A DNA stretch of 64,000 bases from Verrucomicrobium sp. BvORR106 (GCF_000739655.1 NZ_BATR01000137.1:23004-87003), one strand, 5' to 3'. Counted from the stretch's first letter, positions 1 to 8,667 are shown. A program made the numbers and translations. The notes: generated by a model from the sequence alone, not told the origin.

Positions 1-673
1 GGCCATCCCCACCCCGCTTGCCGAAGAAGGTGACTGGCGCAAACCCGCTCACCCCGCCGATACCCTGACCGGTGCCGAAACCGCCACCAGCCCCAGCCTT
101 GCCAAAACCACCACTACCGGCCATGCCACCCATGAGGCTGCTCGTATCCGGCATAGAGAGGCTGTCCGCCGGGGCGTCTGGCAGGGAGATCGCCGCCGTG
201 TTGTTCTGGGAAACAATCCGCCGGATCGGCATGGACTTGTTCAAGGTGGTGCGCTTTTTCTGCTGCACTTGCTGGCTGAGGGCCTTGGAGGCCTCCTGAC
301 CCGCCTTGCCACCGCCTGGCAGGAAGTCCACCTTCTTCTCCTGCACGATGGTCTGCACCATGAAGTAGGCCGCCACCAGGATGGCCACGTGAATAAGCAG
401 GCTCAGCGCGAGGGATCCGCCACCCACCTTGCGCCAGTAGCGGACGACCGCATTTGGCTGCTTGGTGGGGGCGATGTGTGTGGCACCATGGAAATGAACC
501 GGGCCCGCCGGGGCGGTCACCACCACCTGCTGGGGAGCTTGCGGCACTGGGGCGGCAGACTGGACCGGGGCTGAGGGGGCAGCTGACTCCGGGACGAGGC
601 CGGAGACGGTTCCAGAGAGGCTTTGGATCTTGACGGGCCGGGAGGCTGGCGAGGGTGAGTTCTGTGAGTCCAT
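1..673 (-). CDS. Membrane-anchored Gly-rich protein, third member of a tandem paralog cluster (C-terminus outside window)
   Basis: The reading frame is open from an ATG at 673 to the window edge, giving 224 residues of N-terminal part. It has a Pro/Ala-rich start, then a WRKVGGGSLALSLLIH-type entry into one transmembrane helix, the motif EKKVDFLPGGG, a basic QKKR stretch and a Gly-rich spacer ending in a TFFGKRGGDG-like segment. This order is shared with the two genes upstream (709-1974 and 2100-3578). The TFFG junction looks more like that of the PA14-bearing paralog than the VWA one, so a PA14-like C-terminus is inferred. It lies 35 bp after the VWA gene and is probably co-transcribed. The function is unknown; a TonB/ExbD-like single-span topology with an exported C-terminus is the likeliest arrangement. 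Confidence 0.75.
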   Translation of the reverse strand, partial: MDSQNSPSPASRPVKIQSLSGTVSGLVPESAAPSAPVQSAAPVPQAPQQVVVTAPAGPVHFHGATHIAPTKQPNAVVRYWRKVGGGSLALSLLIHVAILVAAYFMVQTIVQEKKVDFLPGGGKAGQEASKALSQQVQQKKRTTLNKSMPIRRIVSQNNTAAISLPDAPADSLSMPDTSSLMGGMAGSGGFGKAGAGGGFGTGQGIGGVSGFAPVTFFGKRGGDG

Positions 674-708
674 GGTGCGATGAAATAGTCCAAGCCGAAG
701 GAGGATCG

Positions 709-1974
709 CTAATCCTTCAGCTCCTTGTCGTACTTGGCCTTGTTGCCGAAGTACATGTCCCCGGGGATGGTGGTTCCGTCGTTCTTCACGATGGTGAACC
801 GGCCCCCGGTCTTGTCAGCGATCTCTTTCATGAGCGGCGCGCCCGCACTGGTGTGCATGAGGAAGGTGTTGAGCGTGGCCTTGGCCTTCTTCTTGTTGTA
901 GTCCAGGATGAGCTCCACATTGGAGCCGCCCAATCCGTCCGTCATGAAGTATACGACCTTCGGCGGTGGGCTCATGTTCAGCGCCGTTTTGAAGGCCCAG
1001 CGCCAGTCAGTGCCGCCCCAGGTTTCCTTCTTGTCGAGCTCCTCCTTGGTTCGCTCCACATTCACGGGATTCGAGGTGAGCCAGTCATCCTTGGGCAGCT
1101 CGTTGTCAGAGCCGTCAAAAGCGTAGTCCGTGTGCGACTTGGTGGGCGAGAAGAAGCGGTACTTCTGCTTGCCCCGGTGCACCATGATGCGCTCGAACGT
1201 GCTGGGCTGCTCCACCTTCCAGTTGCGATCTGCGAATCGGGCGCCGCCCGCAAAGAGGATCACCTGATACTGCGAACGCATGGGCAGCAACTTGAGAGTC
1301 TTACCCATTTCATTCACCACCAGTTCCACCTGGTTCTTCTTCATCGAGGCGGAGAAATCCAGCACGAAAACCACGCGATCCAATGGCGAGCTCATACCGA
1401 AGAAGGTGACGCCTTTCATGCCGCCAGTGCCGATGCCTGTGCCAAAGCCCCCACCCGCCCCCTGGTTGCCAAATCCGGCACTGCCGCTCATGCCGCCGCC
1501 CATCATGCTGCTCATCTCCGGCATCTCCAGATTGTCTGAAGGCATGTCTGGCAGGGCAATCGCGGCGTTCGCGCTGGTGCTCACCACCTTGCGTATCGGC
1601 AGCATCTTGCTGATGTTGGTGCGCTTCTTCTGCTGCACCTGCTGCGCGAGCGACTGCGAGGCCTCCTGGCCCGCCTTGCTGCCACCACCGGGCAGGAAGT
1701 CCACCTTCTTCTCCAGAACGATAGTCTCCACCAGGAAGTAAGCCGCCACGAGGATGGCCAAGTGGATCAGCAGGCTCAGCGCCAGCGAGCCTCCACCCAC
1801 CTTGCGCCAGTATTTCACCATGGCGTTAGGCTCCTTGGAAGGCACGGGTGGAATGAGCCCTTGCGGCACTTGCGGTGCGACATGCACCACCACGGGAGTG
1901 CCCGCAGGGGCAGGATTTCCGCCCACGGGCGGCACGGCGGCGTCAAGCGCGTCGGCAGTCGGTTCTGTACTCAT
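709..1974 (-). CDS. Membrane-anchored von Willebrand factor A (VWA) domain protein
   Basis: 421 residues from the ATG at 1974; an upstream start at 2076 would run through the hairpin at 1976-1999 and give a poor N-terminus. Order: Pro-rich residues 1-50, one transmembrane helix at about 61-85, VDFLPGGGS at about 91-99, a basic Q/K segment, a Gly/Met-rich linker to about 190, then a VWA domain. The MIDAS start DFSAS lies at about 206-210, and a later YFMTDGLGG strand supplies another metal-site Asp. VWA domains bind proteins through a metal ion. The first 190 residues are homologous to both neighbours, while the C-terminus is unrelated to the PA14-like neighbour, so this is a shared anchor with a swapped binding domain. 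Partner and pathway are not evident. Confidence 0.85.
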   Translation of the reverse strand: MSTEPTADALDAAVPPVGGNPAPAGTPVVVHVAPQVPQGLIPPVPSKEPNAMVKYWRKVGGGSLALSLLIHLAILVAAYFLVETIVLEKKVDFLPGGGSKAGQEASQSLAQQVQQKKRTNISKMLPIRKVVSTSANAAIALPDMPSDNLEMPEMSSMMGGGMSGSAGFGNQGAGGGFGTGIGTGGMKGVTFFGMSSPLDRVVFVLDFSASMKKNQVELVVNEMGKTLKLLPMRSQYQVILFAGGARFADRNWKVEQPSTFERIMVHRGKQKYRFFSPTKSHTDYAFDGSDNELPKDDWLTSNPVNVERTKEELDKKETWGGTDWRWAFKTALNMSPPPKVVYFMTDGLGGSNVELILDYNKKKAKATLNTFLMHTSAGAPLMKEIADKTGGRFTIVKNDGTTIPGDMYFGNKAKYDKELKD

Positions 1975-1975
1975 A

Positions 1976-1999
1976 TTGTAAGGACAAGGTTCCTTACAA
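1976..1999 (-). promoter_or_regulatory. Perfect 9-bp stem-loop directly in front of the VWA gene start
   Basis: The arms TTGTAAGGA and TCCTTACAA enclose a 6-nt loop and end one base before the ATG at 1974 (minus strand). The 5' arm contains AAGGA, the only Shine-Dalgarno-like sequence nearby, so folding would hide it. The site could control translation or be a dimeric operator; the sequence alone does not decide. Confidence 0.5.
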
Positions 2000-2099
2000 G
2001 AGTTGTCGCCAGCCAGATGGATCAGCACATCCAGTGCTGTTCCACCTGACACATTTCTTTGGGCGACTGCAACCATTGGCGAAGAATCAAAAATCCGCG

Positions 2100-3578
2100 T
2101 CAGCGCATGGGGAGCAGTCCCAGCCCGCGAGGGTTCTCATCATTCAGGGCCGAACGACGCACCCCGAACACGGGTGGATTGGCGGCAAGCTGCACCCGCT
2201 TGGCAAATGGGTCGTTCTGCACGCGAGTGAGATCTGCCATTTCCAGATTGGTTGTGGTGAAAAGCGGCAGGATCGGCGTGCCGTCGGGACGGGTCTCGTA
2301 TTTCTCATCCTTGTTCTGCACCATGAGCAGACCACCCACCAGCCCCCCGGGCGTCTCCCCCACAACGATGTCGAGCTTGAACGGCTCGTTCATCTTCACC
2401 CATTTGCCGAAGTAGGCGGTGCGGTTCCCGGAAATAGACGGGCCTTTGAACTCCTGGCGGATGTCTGGATCGCGATCCTTGCCGTCGCCCGCCATCGGCA
2501 CCCAGGAGCCGTCCAGCACTGGCTTGTTGTTGATGTACACGATGAGCAGGTCGTCAAAGAACCCGACGAAACGCCACTGCCCCGCCTTGGGCGGTGTGAT
2601 CATGCCGCTGTAGTGCACGAACCACCCGCGTGGCTCCACCTCCTTCTCGGCATTGAAGCACTTGGGCCCCTCCGCCGCAGGGAGGTTGGCCGGCACGAGG
2701 AGATAAGTGAAGCTCACCTGCTGGTTGGCCTTGTAGTAATCCTTCAGAGAGGTGGGTGAGAAGCGCTTGTCCGCCGCCTTGTTGATGTTCGCCGCGTACT
2801 CGGGGAAGGAACCAGAGTACGGCAGAGGCTTCCGGTCGCGGTCCTGCTTCATGTCATAGAAGGCGCCCGGCAGGCCATCACTCTGCCCGGTGCGGCCAAA
2901 GAACGTCATGCCCGTGAACCCCTTCACGCTGCCCATGCCGATGCCATTGCCCGAGCCGCCGCCCGAACCCATGCCACCGAATCCGCCGCCGCTCATCCCA
3001 CCCCCCAAGGGGCTGCTGGTCTGGGGCATGTCCAGGCTGTCCATCGGAGCATCCGGCAGGGAGATCGCCGCCATGTTCGACTGGGTGACCACCCGCTTCA
3101 CCTGGATGGACTTGTTTAAGGCAGACTGCTTCTTCTTCTGCCTCTGAGTATTGAGAGCGGCCGAGGCATCCTGGCCCGCCTTGCTGCCGCCACCGGGCAG
3201 GAAGTCCACCTTCTTCTCCTGCACGATGGTCTGCACCATGAAGTAGGCGATCACCAGTATGCCCGCGTGAATGAGCAGGCTGAGCGCCAGCGATCCCCCA
3301 CCCACCTTGCGCCAGTAGGCCACCAGGAGATTAGGCTTCTTGTTTTGCGACGAGTACGCGGGTGGTGGCAGTACCGGACCGGGAGCATGCTGCACGTGCA
3401 CCTTCTGGATCGGCACGGGTGTAGATGAGGCGGCGGGAGTAGCAGGCACACTTGAGACGGCTGCTGGCGTCGTCTCCCCCTCCACTCCCCCCATCGTTCC
3501 AGACAGGGACTGAACTCTGATTTGGGGGGTAGGACCGGTTCCTGTGGAAGGTATTTGGGAGGAGGAAGATGCGTCCAT
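2100..3578 (-). CDS. Membrane-anchored protein with PA14-like C-terminal domain
   Basis: 492 residues. Residues 1-85 are low-complexity Ser/Thr/Pro/Val; a transmembrane helix lies at about 94-118, followed by VDFLPGGGS at about 124-132, a K/Q-rich segment and a Gly-rich linker to about 225. From about 235 the sequence has PA14-like features: an FSPTSLKDYY segment, then GQWRFVGFFDDLLIVYINNKP, then LDGSW. PA14 domains are beta-barrel modules that often bind carbohydrate. It is first in the minus-strand cluster, 125 bp before the VWA gene. The N-terminal module matches its two neighbours. The PA14 call is pattern-based and moderate; the paralogy is directly visible. Confidence 0.8.
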   Translation of the reverse strand: MDASSSSQIPSTGTGPTPQIRVQSLSGTMGGVEGETTPAAVSSVPATPAASSTPVPIQKVHVQHAPGPVLPPPAYSSQNKKPNLLVAYWRKVGGGSLALSLLIHAGILVIAYFMVQTIVQEKKVDFLPGGGSKAGQDASAALNTQRQKKKQSALNKSIQVKRVVTQSNMAAISLPDAPMDSLDMPQTSSPLGGGMSGGGFGGMGSGGGSGNGIGMGSVKGFTGMTFFGRTGQSDGLPGAFYDMKQDRDRKPLPYSGSFPEYAANINKAADKRFSPTSLKDYYKANQQVSFTYLLVPANLPAAEGPKCFNAEKEVEPRGWFVHYSGMITPPKAGQWRFVGFFDDLLIVYINNKPVLDGSWVPMAGDGKDRDPDIRQEFKGPSISGNRTAYFGKWVKMNEPFKLDIVVGETPGGLVGGLLMVQNKDEKYETRPDGTPILPLFTTTNLEMADLTRVQNDPFAKRVQLAANPPVFGVRRSALNDENPRGLGLLPMR

Positions 3579-3914
3579 ACAGGCGTAACTTTCAGAAGGG
3601 AAATCTCTTTGAAAATAGTCAAAAATTCCGACGAATCTGCCTATAAGGCAAAGCTTATGCCACAGGCGAAACTATTCTCTTATAGCTCTGAAATAGAGAT
3701 GGTTACAATCATTTTAAACTCAGCCCCTTCGCCAAATCTGATCAATAATCACCCATGATTTTCACCGCCATGAACAACATCCATCCACCTTCCCAAAATG
3801 CGCAGACGTGATGGTCAATTTGCGCATTGAGAAGGGACATAAATGGACGCGTTTGCTCGCCGTATCGGGGCTTGTACCACGGTCCTGCGCCGCAGCAGGT
3901 TTGGAGCGCCGCGT
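3579..3914. other. Intergenic leader of the three-gene membrane cluster
   Basis: This 336-bp stretch is clearly more AT-rich than its surroundings and holds no convincing gene. It contains the candidate promoter at 3679-3708 and separates the cluster from the membrane-protein gene that ends at 3915. Confidence 0.5.
3679..3708 (-). promoter_or_regulatory. Candidate sigma-70 promoter of the paralog cluster
   Basis: On the minus strand, TTGTAA (3708-3703) and TATAAG (3684-3679) are 18 bp apart in an AT-rich intergenic region, about 100 bp before the ATG at 3578. It is a weak consensus match judged by eye. Confidence 0.3.
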
Positions 3915-4610
3915 TTACGCGATCAGGCCGGGCTGCTTCCTGACATGAAAGGCCGAGTCAATTGCCGACAGCTCCTCGACGATTCCCGACTCAACCTCTG
4001 GCTGGCCAAGCCAGTCTTCTGGCATGACCGCGCCCTCATAGAGCCTCTGGGGTGAGTAGAAGACCGCTGGGAGAAAGAGCCCCTGCCCCCAGAGGTAGGC
4101 CAGAAGATCGGGCACCAAGTCCCTGAGATCGTCGGTTCGGATGAATGGACAGACGGGGACATCGCGTGGCACCACCCGAGACCGACGTTGCCGGTGCAGA
4201 ACAAAGCACAAGCCAGGAGTTTGATCGTCGCGATTCCAATCCGTCCCGAGTCGCAGGTGGTCCAACTCGTGCGCGGGCAGGAACTTGAAGCGGGTACGGG
4301 AGACGGATCCTCCTCGCAGCCAGATGCCTTCGGGCGTGGCAAAGATTTCCTGCTGCCAGACACTGCGCCAGAGATGAAGCGCAAAAGAGATGACCCCTGC
4401 ATAGCCGAGGTAGAGCCATATCACGAGAAACAAGTGGCCTCCCGCCAGGGCAAACACAGTGCCAAATACCGTGGCTCCCGTCCAGACGAGCCAGACGACC
4501 ATGTGCACTATGAACCAGATCCAATCCCGGCCTTTCTCTTCGGGATCGATGACAAAACTCGGCGTCCCGACTGGCGGAGTACGTGGGATGGAAACTGAGA
4601 CTGATGACAT
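3915..4610 (-). CDS. Hypothetical membrane protein with PH-like cytoplasmic part
   Basis: 231 residues from the ATG at 4610 (a TTG at 4643 is the only longer start). Two hydrophobic helices occupy about residues 30-50 and 55-80 (WFIVHMVVWLVWTGATVF and LFLVIWLYLGYAGVISFA). They are followed by a soluble part with EIFATPEGIWLRGG...RTRFKFLPAHELDHLRLG, a pattern often seen in bacterial PH-like membrane proteins. No enzymatic motif is visible. It stands alone between the paralog cluster and the divergent type II secretion operon. The function is unknown. Confidence 0.65.
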   Translation of the reverse strand: MSSVSVSIPRTPPVGTPSFVIDPEEKGRDWIWFIVHMVVWLVWTGATVFGTVFALAGGHLFLVIWLYLGYAGVISFALHLWRSVWQQEIFATPEGIWLRGGSVSRTRFKFLPAHELDHLRLGTDWNRDDQTPGLCFVLHRQRRSRVVPRDVPVCPFIRTDDLRDLVPDLLAYLWGQGLFLPAVFYSPQRLYEGAVMPEDWLGQPEVESGIVEELSAIDSAFHVRKQPGLIA

Positions 4611-5133
4611 GCAGAGCGGCAGCTGATGTGATCCAGCGGCCAATATTATTTACGCCATGAGCATGCGTGATTCCCGCGAATTTGCAATGCCGCACTCAGT
4701 GACAAGCGCGTCACATGAGGGTGATTTGCTTGACGAGTCTCCCCTTTCCGCTCCCATCCCGGACCGACTGGACCAGCCGGACTACGCCCTCCGTTTCGCG
4801 CCGGGGTTGGAGTTCCGTCCCGCATGCGGGACGGCTCAGAACGCGCGTTACCCATGACACACAAGCGAGGTCAAGCGCATCGCCTTGGTGCCTGTGGCAC
4901 CGTTCTCATCCAACTCCCCCCACCCGCCCCAGCAAGAAAAACCAGAACGAGTCCGAGTGCAGGCTTGAGTTTCATCGCAGGCTCCTATGTAATTCGGGGG
5001 CTGCCGGTCCGGAGTAGACGCAGCAAGATCAAATTCCCCCGCAACCTGTTCGCGGCCGGGGAGTTGAAGCTTGTTTGGCTGACTCTGTTTTTCGCAATTC
5101 CTGACTGCTTGCTGCGTTTAGCGTTCTGTCCCA
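4611..5133. other. Non-coding region upstream of the type II secretion operon
   Basis: About 520 bp without a supportable gene; short frames here lack homology-like features. It must hold the promoters of the divergent membrane protein and of gspE, and it contains the 20-bp palindrome at 4815-4834. Confidence 0.4.
4815..4834. repeat. 20-bp perfect palindrome
   Basis: CCGTCCCGCATGCGGGACGG is identical to its reverse complement. It lies mid-intergenic, about 300 bp before gspE, with no T-run, so it is more like a REP-type repeat or a protein-binding site than a terminator. Confidence 0.5.
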
Positions 5134-6828
5134 ATGTCCTTTTCCCTTACCGATCTCCTGGCCCAGACAGCTACTGAAGCTGGCTGCACCCAGTCCCAAC
5201 TCTGCCGCCAGACTCTGGAGGAAGCGGTTTCCCGCCGTAGTTCCCTGGTGGAAGCCCTGCTGGACTCCAATCTGGTTGATGAAGACCTCTTCATTGAGCA
5301 CCTCGGCCGGTCATTGAGCCTGCCGTTCACCTCGGACGAAAGCCTGGAGCCTGCGGACAATCTGCACAATCGCTTCCCTGCCAAGCTGGCCCTGCGCCAC
5401 CGGGTGTACCCGGCGCACTTGAGCGGAGCTGACCTGACCCTGCTGACCTACGATCCCTTCAATCTGGATGCCCGGCAAGCCGTGGGCCAGGAGGTGCGCA
5501 AGCGCATCACCTGGGGTCTGGCCACGCGCCGTCGCATCCTGGAAGCCCTGCACCAGGGCTATGGCGTGGGGGCTGAGAACTTCGAGGAGTTGCTGGAAGG
5601 CCGCGATGGCGACTCCAGCCACGACGACATGAAGCAAGAGGTGAACGTCCTCGACGAGGCGGATGAGGAGGCGACGGTCATGAACTTCGTGAACCAGATC
5701 TTCCGCGAAGCCTTGAAGGAACGGGCCACCGACATTCACGTGGAGCCTCTGGAGCGCGACCTGCGCATCCGCTACCGCATCGACGGCAAGCTGCAGGAAG
5801 TCCCGGTGCCGCCCAACATGCGGCTGCTGCAGGCCTCCCTCATCTCGCGCCTCAAGATCATGGCGCACCTGGATATCGCCGAGCGCCGGCTGCCCCAGGA
5901 TGGTCGTATCAACCTCGAACTCGATGGCGACCCGATCGACGTCCGCGTGGCAACCATCCCCTCCGTCAATGGCGAGAGCGTGAGCCTTCGTCTGCTCACC
6001 CGCCAGAAGTTCGACTTTGAGAAACTGGGCCTCACACCCCACATCGAGACCAGCATTCGTCGCCTGCTCGGCTCACCCAACGGCATCATTCTCGTGACGG
6101 GCCCCACCGGAAGCGGGAAGAGCACCACGCTCTATACCTTCCTCCGGCAACTCAACACCAAAGAACGCCGCATCGTCACCATCGAGGATCCGGTGGAAAA
6201 CAAGCTGGATGGCGTGATCCAGATCGCCGTGAAGCCGGAGATCAACCTCACCTTCGCTGCGGGTCTGCGCAGCATCCTGCGCGGCGACCCCAACGTCGTG
6301 ATGGTGGGGGAAATGCGAGACCTGGAGACCACCGAGATTGCGATCCGCGCCGCCCTCACCGGCCACTTGGTCTTCTCCACCCTGCACACCAACGATGCCG
6401 TTGGCGGCATCAGCCGCCTGCTGGACATGGGCATCGAGCCCTTCCTTATTTCCTCTTCCGTCCGCGCCTTCCAGGCCCAGCGGCTCGTGCGCACGCTCTG
6501 TCCCTTCTGCAAGCAGCCCACCCAGCTTGAGAAGAGCTACCTGGAAGCCATCGGATTCCCCCTCTCTGAAGCAGACAAACTCCGCCGTCCCGAAGGCTGC
6601 CGCCAGTGCCGTGGCACCGGCTACCAGGGCCGTCTCGCCATCATGGAGATCTGCGAAGTCACCTCCCAGATGGGTGAGAAGATCAACCTCCGCGCGCCCA
6701 TCGCCGAACTCAAGGCCCAGGCCTTCAAGGACGGCATGATCCCCATGCGCCAGTACGGCTTCATGAAAGCCATCCAGGGCGTCACGACCGTGGAGGAGGT
6801 AATGACGGTGACGGCAAGCTCAGATTGA
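5134..6828 (+). CDS. gspE: Type II secretion ATPase GspE
   Basis: 564 residues, normal for the GspE/PilB family. An N-terminal T2SSE_N-type domain (about 1-150) precedes the ATPase core. That core has ATDIHVEP, Walker A GPTGSGKST at about 323-331, the IEDPVE Asp box, LRGDPNVVMVGEMRD (Walker B) and GHLVFSTLHTNDA (His box). A zinc site is formed by LCPFC at about 456 and CRQCRGTGYQGR near 490. GspE is the cytoplasmic hexameric motor that powers pseudopilus assembly through GspL and GspF. It is the first gene of the operon. The C-terminal TVEEVMTVT matches family members. Assignment to T2SS rather than type IV pili rests on the gspG/K/D neighbours. Confidence 0.95.
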   Translation: MSFSLTDLLAQTATEAGCTQSQLCRQTLEEAVSRRSSLVEALLDSNLVDEDLFIEHLGRSLSLPFTSDESLEPADNLHNRFPAKLALRHRVYPAHLSGADLTLLTYDPFNLDARQAVGQEVRKRITWGLATRRRILEALHQGYGVGAENFEELLEGRDGDSSHDDMKQEVNVLDEADEEATVMNFVNQIFREALKERATDIHVEPLERDLRIRYRIDGKLQEVPVPPNMRLLQASLISRLKIMAHLDIAERRLPQDGRINLELDGDPIDVRVATIPSVNGESVSLRLLTRQKFDFEKLGLTPHIETSIRRLLGSPNGIILVTGPTGSGKSTTLYTFLRQLNTKERRIVTIEDPVENKLDGVIQIAVKPEINLTFAAGLRSILRGDPNVVMVGEMRDLETTEIAIRAALTGHLVFSTLHTNDAVGGISRLLDMGIEPFLISSSVRAFQAQRLVRTLCPFCKQPTQLEKSYLEAIGFPLSEADKLRRPEGCRQCRGTGYQGRLAIMEICEVTSQMGEKINLRAPIAELKAQAFKDGMIPMRQYGFMKAIQGVTTVEEVMTVTASSD

Positions 6829-6851
6829 ACACTACAGGAGATGAAGAACGG

Positions 6852-6878
6852 GGTAAGTGGTGAGAGGTAAATGGTAAG
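6852..6878 (+). repeat. Left inverted repeat flanking the four-helix-bundle gene
   Basis: Thirteen bases (6852-6864, GGTAAGTGGTGAG) are the exact reverse complement of 7347-7359. The similarity continues inward, through GGTAAATGGTAAG to 6878, with a one-base gap. It starts 23 bp after the gspE stop. Confidence 0.7.
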
Positions 6879-6891
6879 CAGTGGAATTCTC

Positions 6892-7320
6892 ATGGACTTG
6901 GAAGCAACAGGGACAACAAAGCGTGCAGGTGGATTTGCAGAATCGTTCGGCGATCTGGAAGTCTACAAGCTCGCGTTTGCCCTGCAGCTCGACATCTACA
7001 AAGCCAGCCGCGCCTGGCCTCGCGAGGAGACGTACGCTCTGACGGATCAGATCCGTCGCAGCAGTCGCTCTGTGGGAGCTTGCATTGCAGAGGCTTGGGG
7101 AAAGCGCCGTTACGAAGCCCACTTTTACAGCAAGCTGTCCGATGCAGACTCGGAGTTGAATGAGACTCTGCATTGGCTCCGCACCGCGTTCACCTGCCAG
7201 TACATCGCATTGGAAGAATGCGAGCCCTTTGCCGACCGCATCAAATCGATTGGAAAGATGCTCAACCGCATGATGGCGAATGCCTCTTCTTTCTGCCTGC
7301 CGAATCCCTATCGTGCCTAG
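6892..7320 (+). CDS. Four-helix-bundle protein (23S rRNA intervening-sequence / S23 family)
   Basis: 142 residues from the ATG at 6892; an ATG at 6871 in frame lies inside the left repeat. Family hallmarks are FGDLEVYKLAFALQLDIY, the basic patch LTDQIRRSSRSVGACIAEAW, YEAHFYSKLSDADSELNETLHWL and a C-terminal MLNRMMA helix. These small proteins were first found inside 23S rRNA intervening sequences and also occur as free-standing genes; their molecular role is not established. This copy interrupts gspE-gspF and is bracketed by inverted repeats at 6852-6878 and 7332-7359, which suggests it arrived as a small mobile or IVS-like unit. It has no evident link to secretion. Confidence 0.9.
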   Translation: MDLEATGTTKRAGGFAESFGDLEVYKLAFALQLDIYKASRAWPREETYALTDQIRRSSRSVGACIAEAWGKRRYEAHFYSKLSDADSELNETLHWLRTAFTCQYIALEECEPFADRIKSIGKMLNRMMANASSFCLPNPYRA

Positions 7321-7331
7321 CGCCATCACCA

Positions 7332-7359
7332 CTTACCCACCTACCACTCACCACTTACC
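7332..7359 (-). repeat. Right inverted repeat flanking the four-helix-bundle gene
   Basis: CTCACCACTTACC at 7347-7359 is the exact inverse of 6852-6864, with further imperfect match inward to CTTACC at 7332. It ends 6 bp before the gspF start. Related CCACTTACC units recur at 48590-48620. Confidence 0.7.
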
Positions 7360-7365
7360 GGACTG

Positions 7366-8601
7366 ATGCCTGCTTTCGCCTACACTGCCCTCGACACCTC
7401 TGGCAAACAGGTCACGGGATCGCTTGCCGTCTCGACCCGGGCGGAGGTGTACCGTCAACTCGAGTCGCAGCGACTGACGCCGATCAAGGTGGCAGAGGAA
7501 ACGACTGCGGCAGCGAAAGCGGCCAAGGAGGAGGCGAAGGACACCTCCCCCGCCCCGGTGTTGAAGCGGGCGCAGTTGATTCTCTTCACCGAGGAACTGG
7601 CCGACCTCATGGATGGCGGCTTGCAGCTGGAGCAGGCGCTGCGCGTGATGCATGAACGCCAGGAGTCTCCCGTGCTGCGAAAGGTGAGCGGTCGCATCCG
7701 GGAGCAGTTGCGAGAAGGTGCCACCTTCTCCAAGGCACTGCTGCAAGCCTCGCCCAGCTTTGATGAGATGTACTGCAACCTCGCCACAGCTGGTGAGGTG
7801 TCAGGTTCCCTGCCCCAGATCCTGCGACGTCTCTCCGCCAGCATCACCCAGATGCATGAGCTGCAGAGCCGCGTGGTCGCGGCCCTGGTGTATCCCGCCT
7901 TCATGTTTGGCGCGCTCATCATGCTGCTGATCGTATTCAGCACCGTGTTGCTACCCGGCTTTGTGGACATGTTGTCCAAGAGCCGCACGAAGTTGCCCTT
8001 CGTGATGGAGATGCTGGGCACCTTCTCAGACCTGGTCAAACACTGGTGGTGGCTCGCGCTGGCCGTCATTGTCTCTTCCGTACTGCTCTTCCGCTCCTAC
8101 ATCGCCAAGGAGTCAGGGCGGATGTGGTGGGATCGCGCGAAGCTGAAAATCCCCCTTTTTGGCCCCGTACTCACGGCCCGATTCAACGCCCAGTTCGCCG
8201 CCTCTCTGGGGAACTTGGTGAACAACGGTATCCCCCTGCTCAACGCGCTCAAGCTTACCGCCAAGTCCACGGCGAATGTGTTCCTCCGTGGCCTCCTCAA
8301 CCAGGCGGCTGGGATCATCGGGGAGGGCGTTTCTCTCTCGTCTGCGCTGCGCAAGGTCGGCCACCTTCCCGTCCTGCTGGTGGACATGGTCGCCATGGGC
8401 GAGCAGACCGGTCGCCTGGGGAAATCGCTCGAAAAGATTGCTGCCCGTTATGACAAGGAGCTCGATGGCAGGGTCAAACGAGTGACAGCTCTCATCACGC
8501 CCATCGTTTTGGTCATCCTGTTCGTTGTGGTGGGTGTCGTCGCCATCTCCATCGTCACTGCCATCTTCGAAACCATGACCAGCGTGCGAGCCAGATCCTG
8601 A
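7366..8601 (+). CDS. gspF: Type II secretion inner-membrane platform protein GspF
   Basis: 411 residues. It begins with MPAFAYTALDTSGKQVTGSL, the standard GspF/PilC opening. Two repeated T2SSF domains follow (about 70-195 and 275-400), each with the FTEELADLMDGGLQLEQAL / FAASLGNLVNNGIPLLNAL pattern and GE.(S/T)G.L motifs. Three transmembrane segments lie at about 170-195, 225-245 and 375-400. GspF is the polytopic core of the inner-membrane platform and contacts GspE and GspL. An Ala/Lys-rich insert at about 45-65 separates the leader from the first domain. It sits directly after the inverted-repeat-flanked gene. Confidence 0.95.
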   Translation: MPAFAYTALDTSGKQVTGSLAVSTRAEVYRQLESQRLTPIKVAEETTAAAKAAKEEAKDTSPAPVLKRAQLILFTEELADLMDGGLQLEQALRVMHERQESPVLRKVSGRIREQLREGATFSKALLQASPSFDEMYCNLATAGEVSGSLPQILRRLSASITQMHELQSRVVAALVYPAFMFGALIMLLIVFSTVLLPGFVDMLSKSRTKLPFVMEMLGTFSDLVKHWWWLALAVIVSSVLLFRSYIAKESGRMWWDRAKLKIPLFGPVLTARFNAQFAASLGNLVNNGIPLLNALKLTAKSTANVFLRGLLNQAAGIIGEGVSLSSALRKVGHLPVLLVDMVAMGEQTGRLGKSLEKIAARYDKELDGRVKRVTALITPIVLVILFVVVGVVAISIVTAIFETMTSVRARS

Positions 8602-8667
8602 TCCCTCTTACCCTTTTTTCCTCAACACAACCGCAACCCACGACCCCTCCAACCCACACCCCATCAC

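Noticed and set aside
4657..4857. 66-residue frame upstream of gspE
   Set aside because: Atypical composition, no motif, and it contains the palindrome; more likely non-coding.
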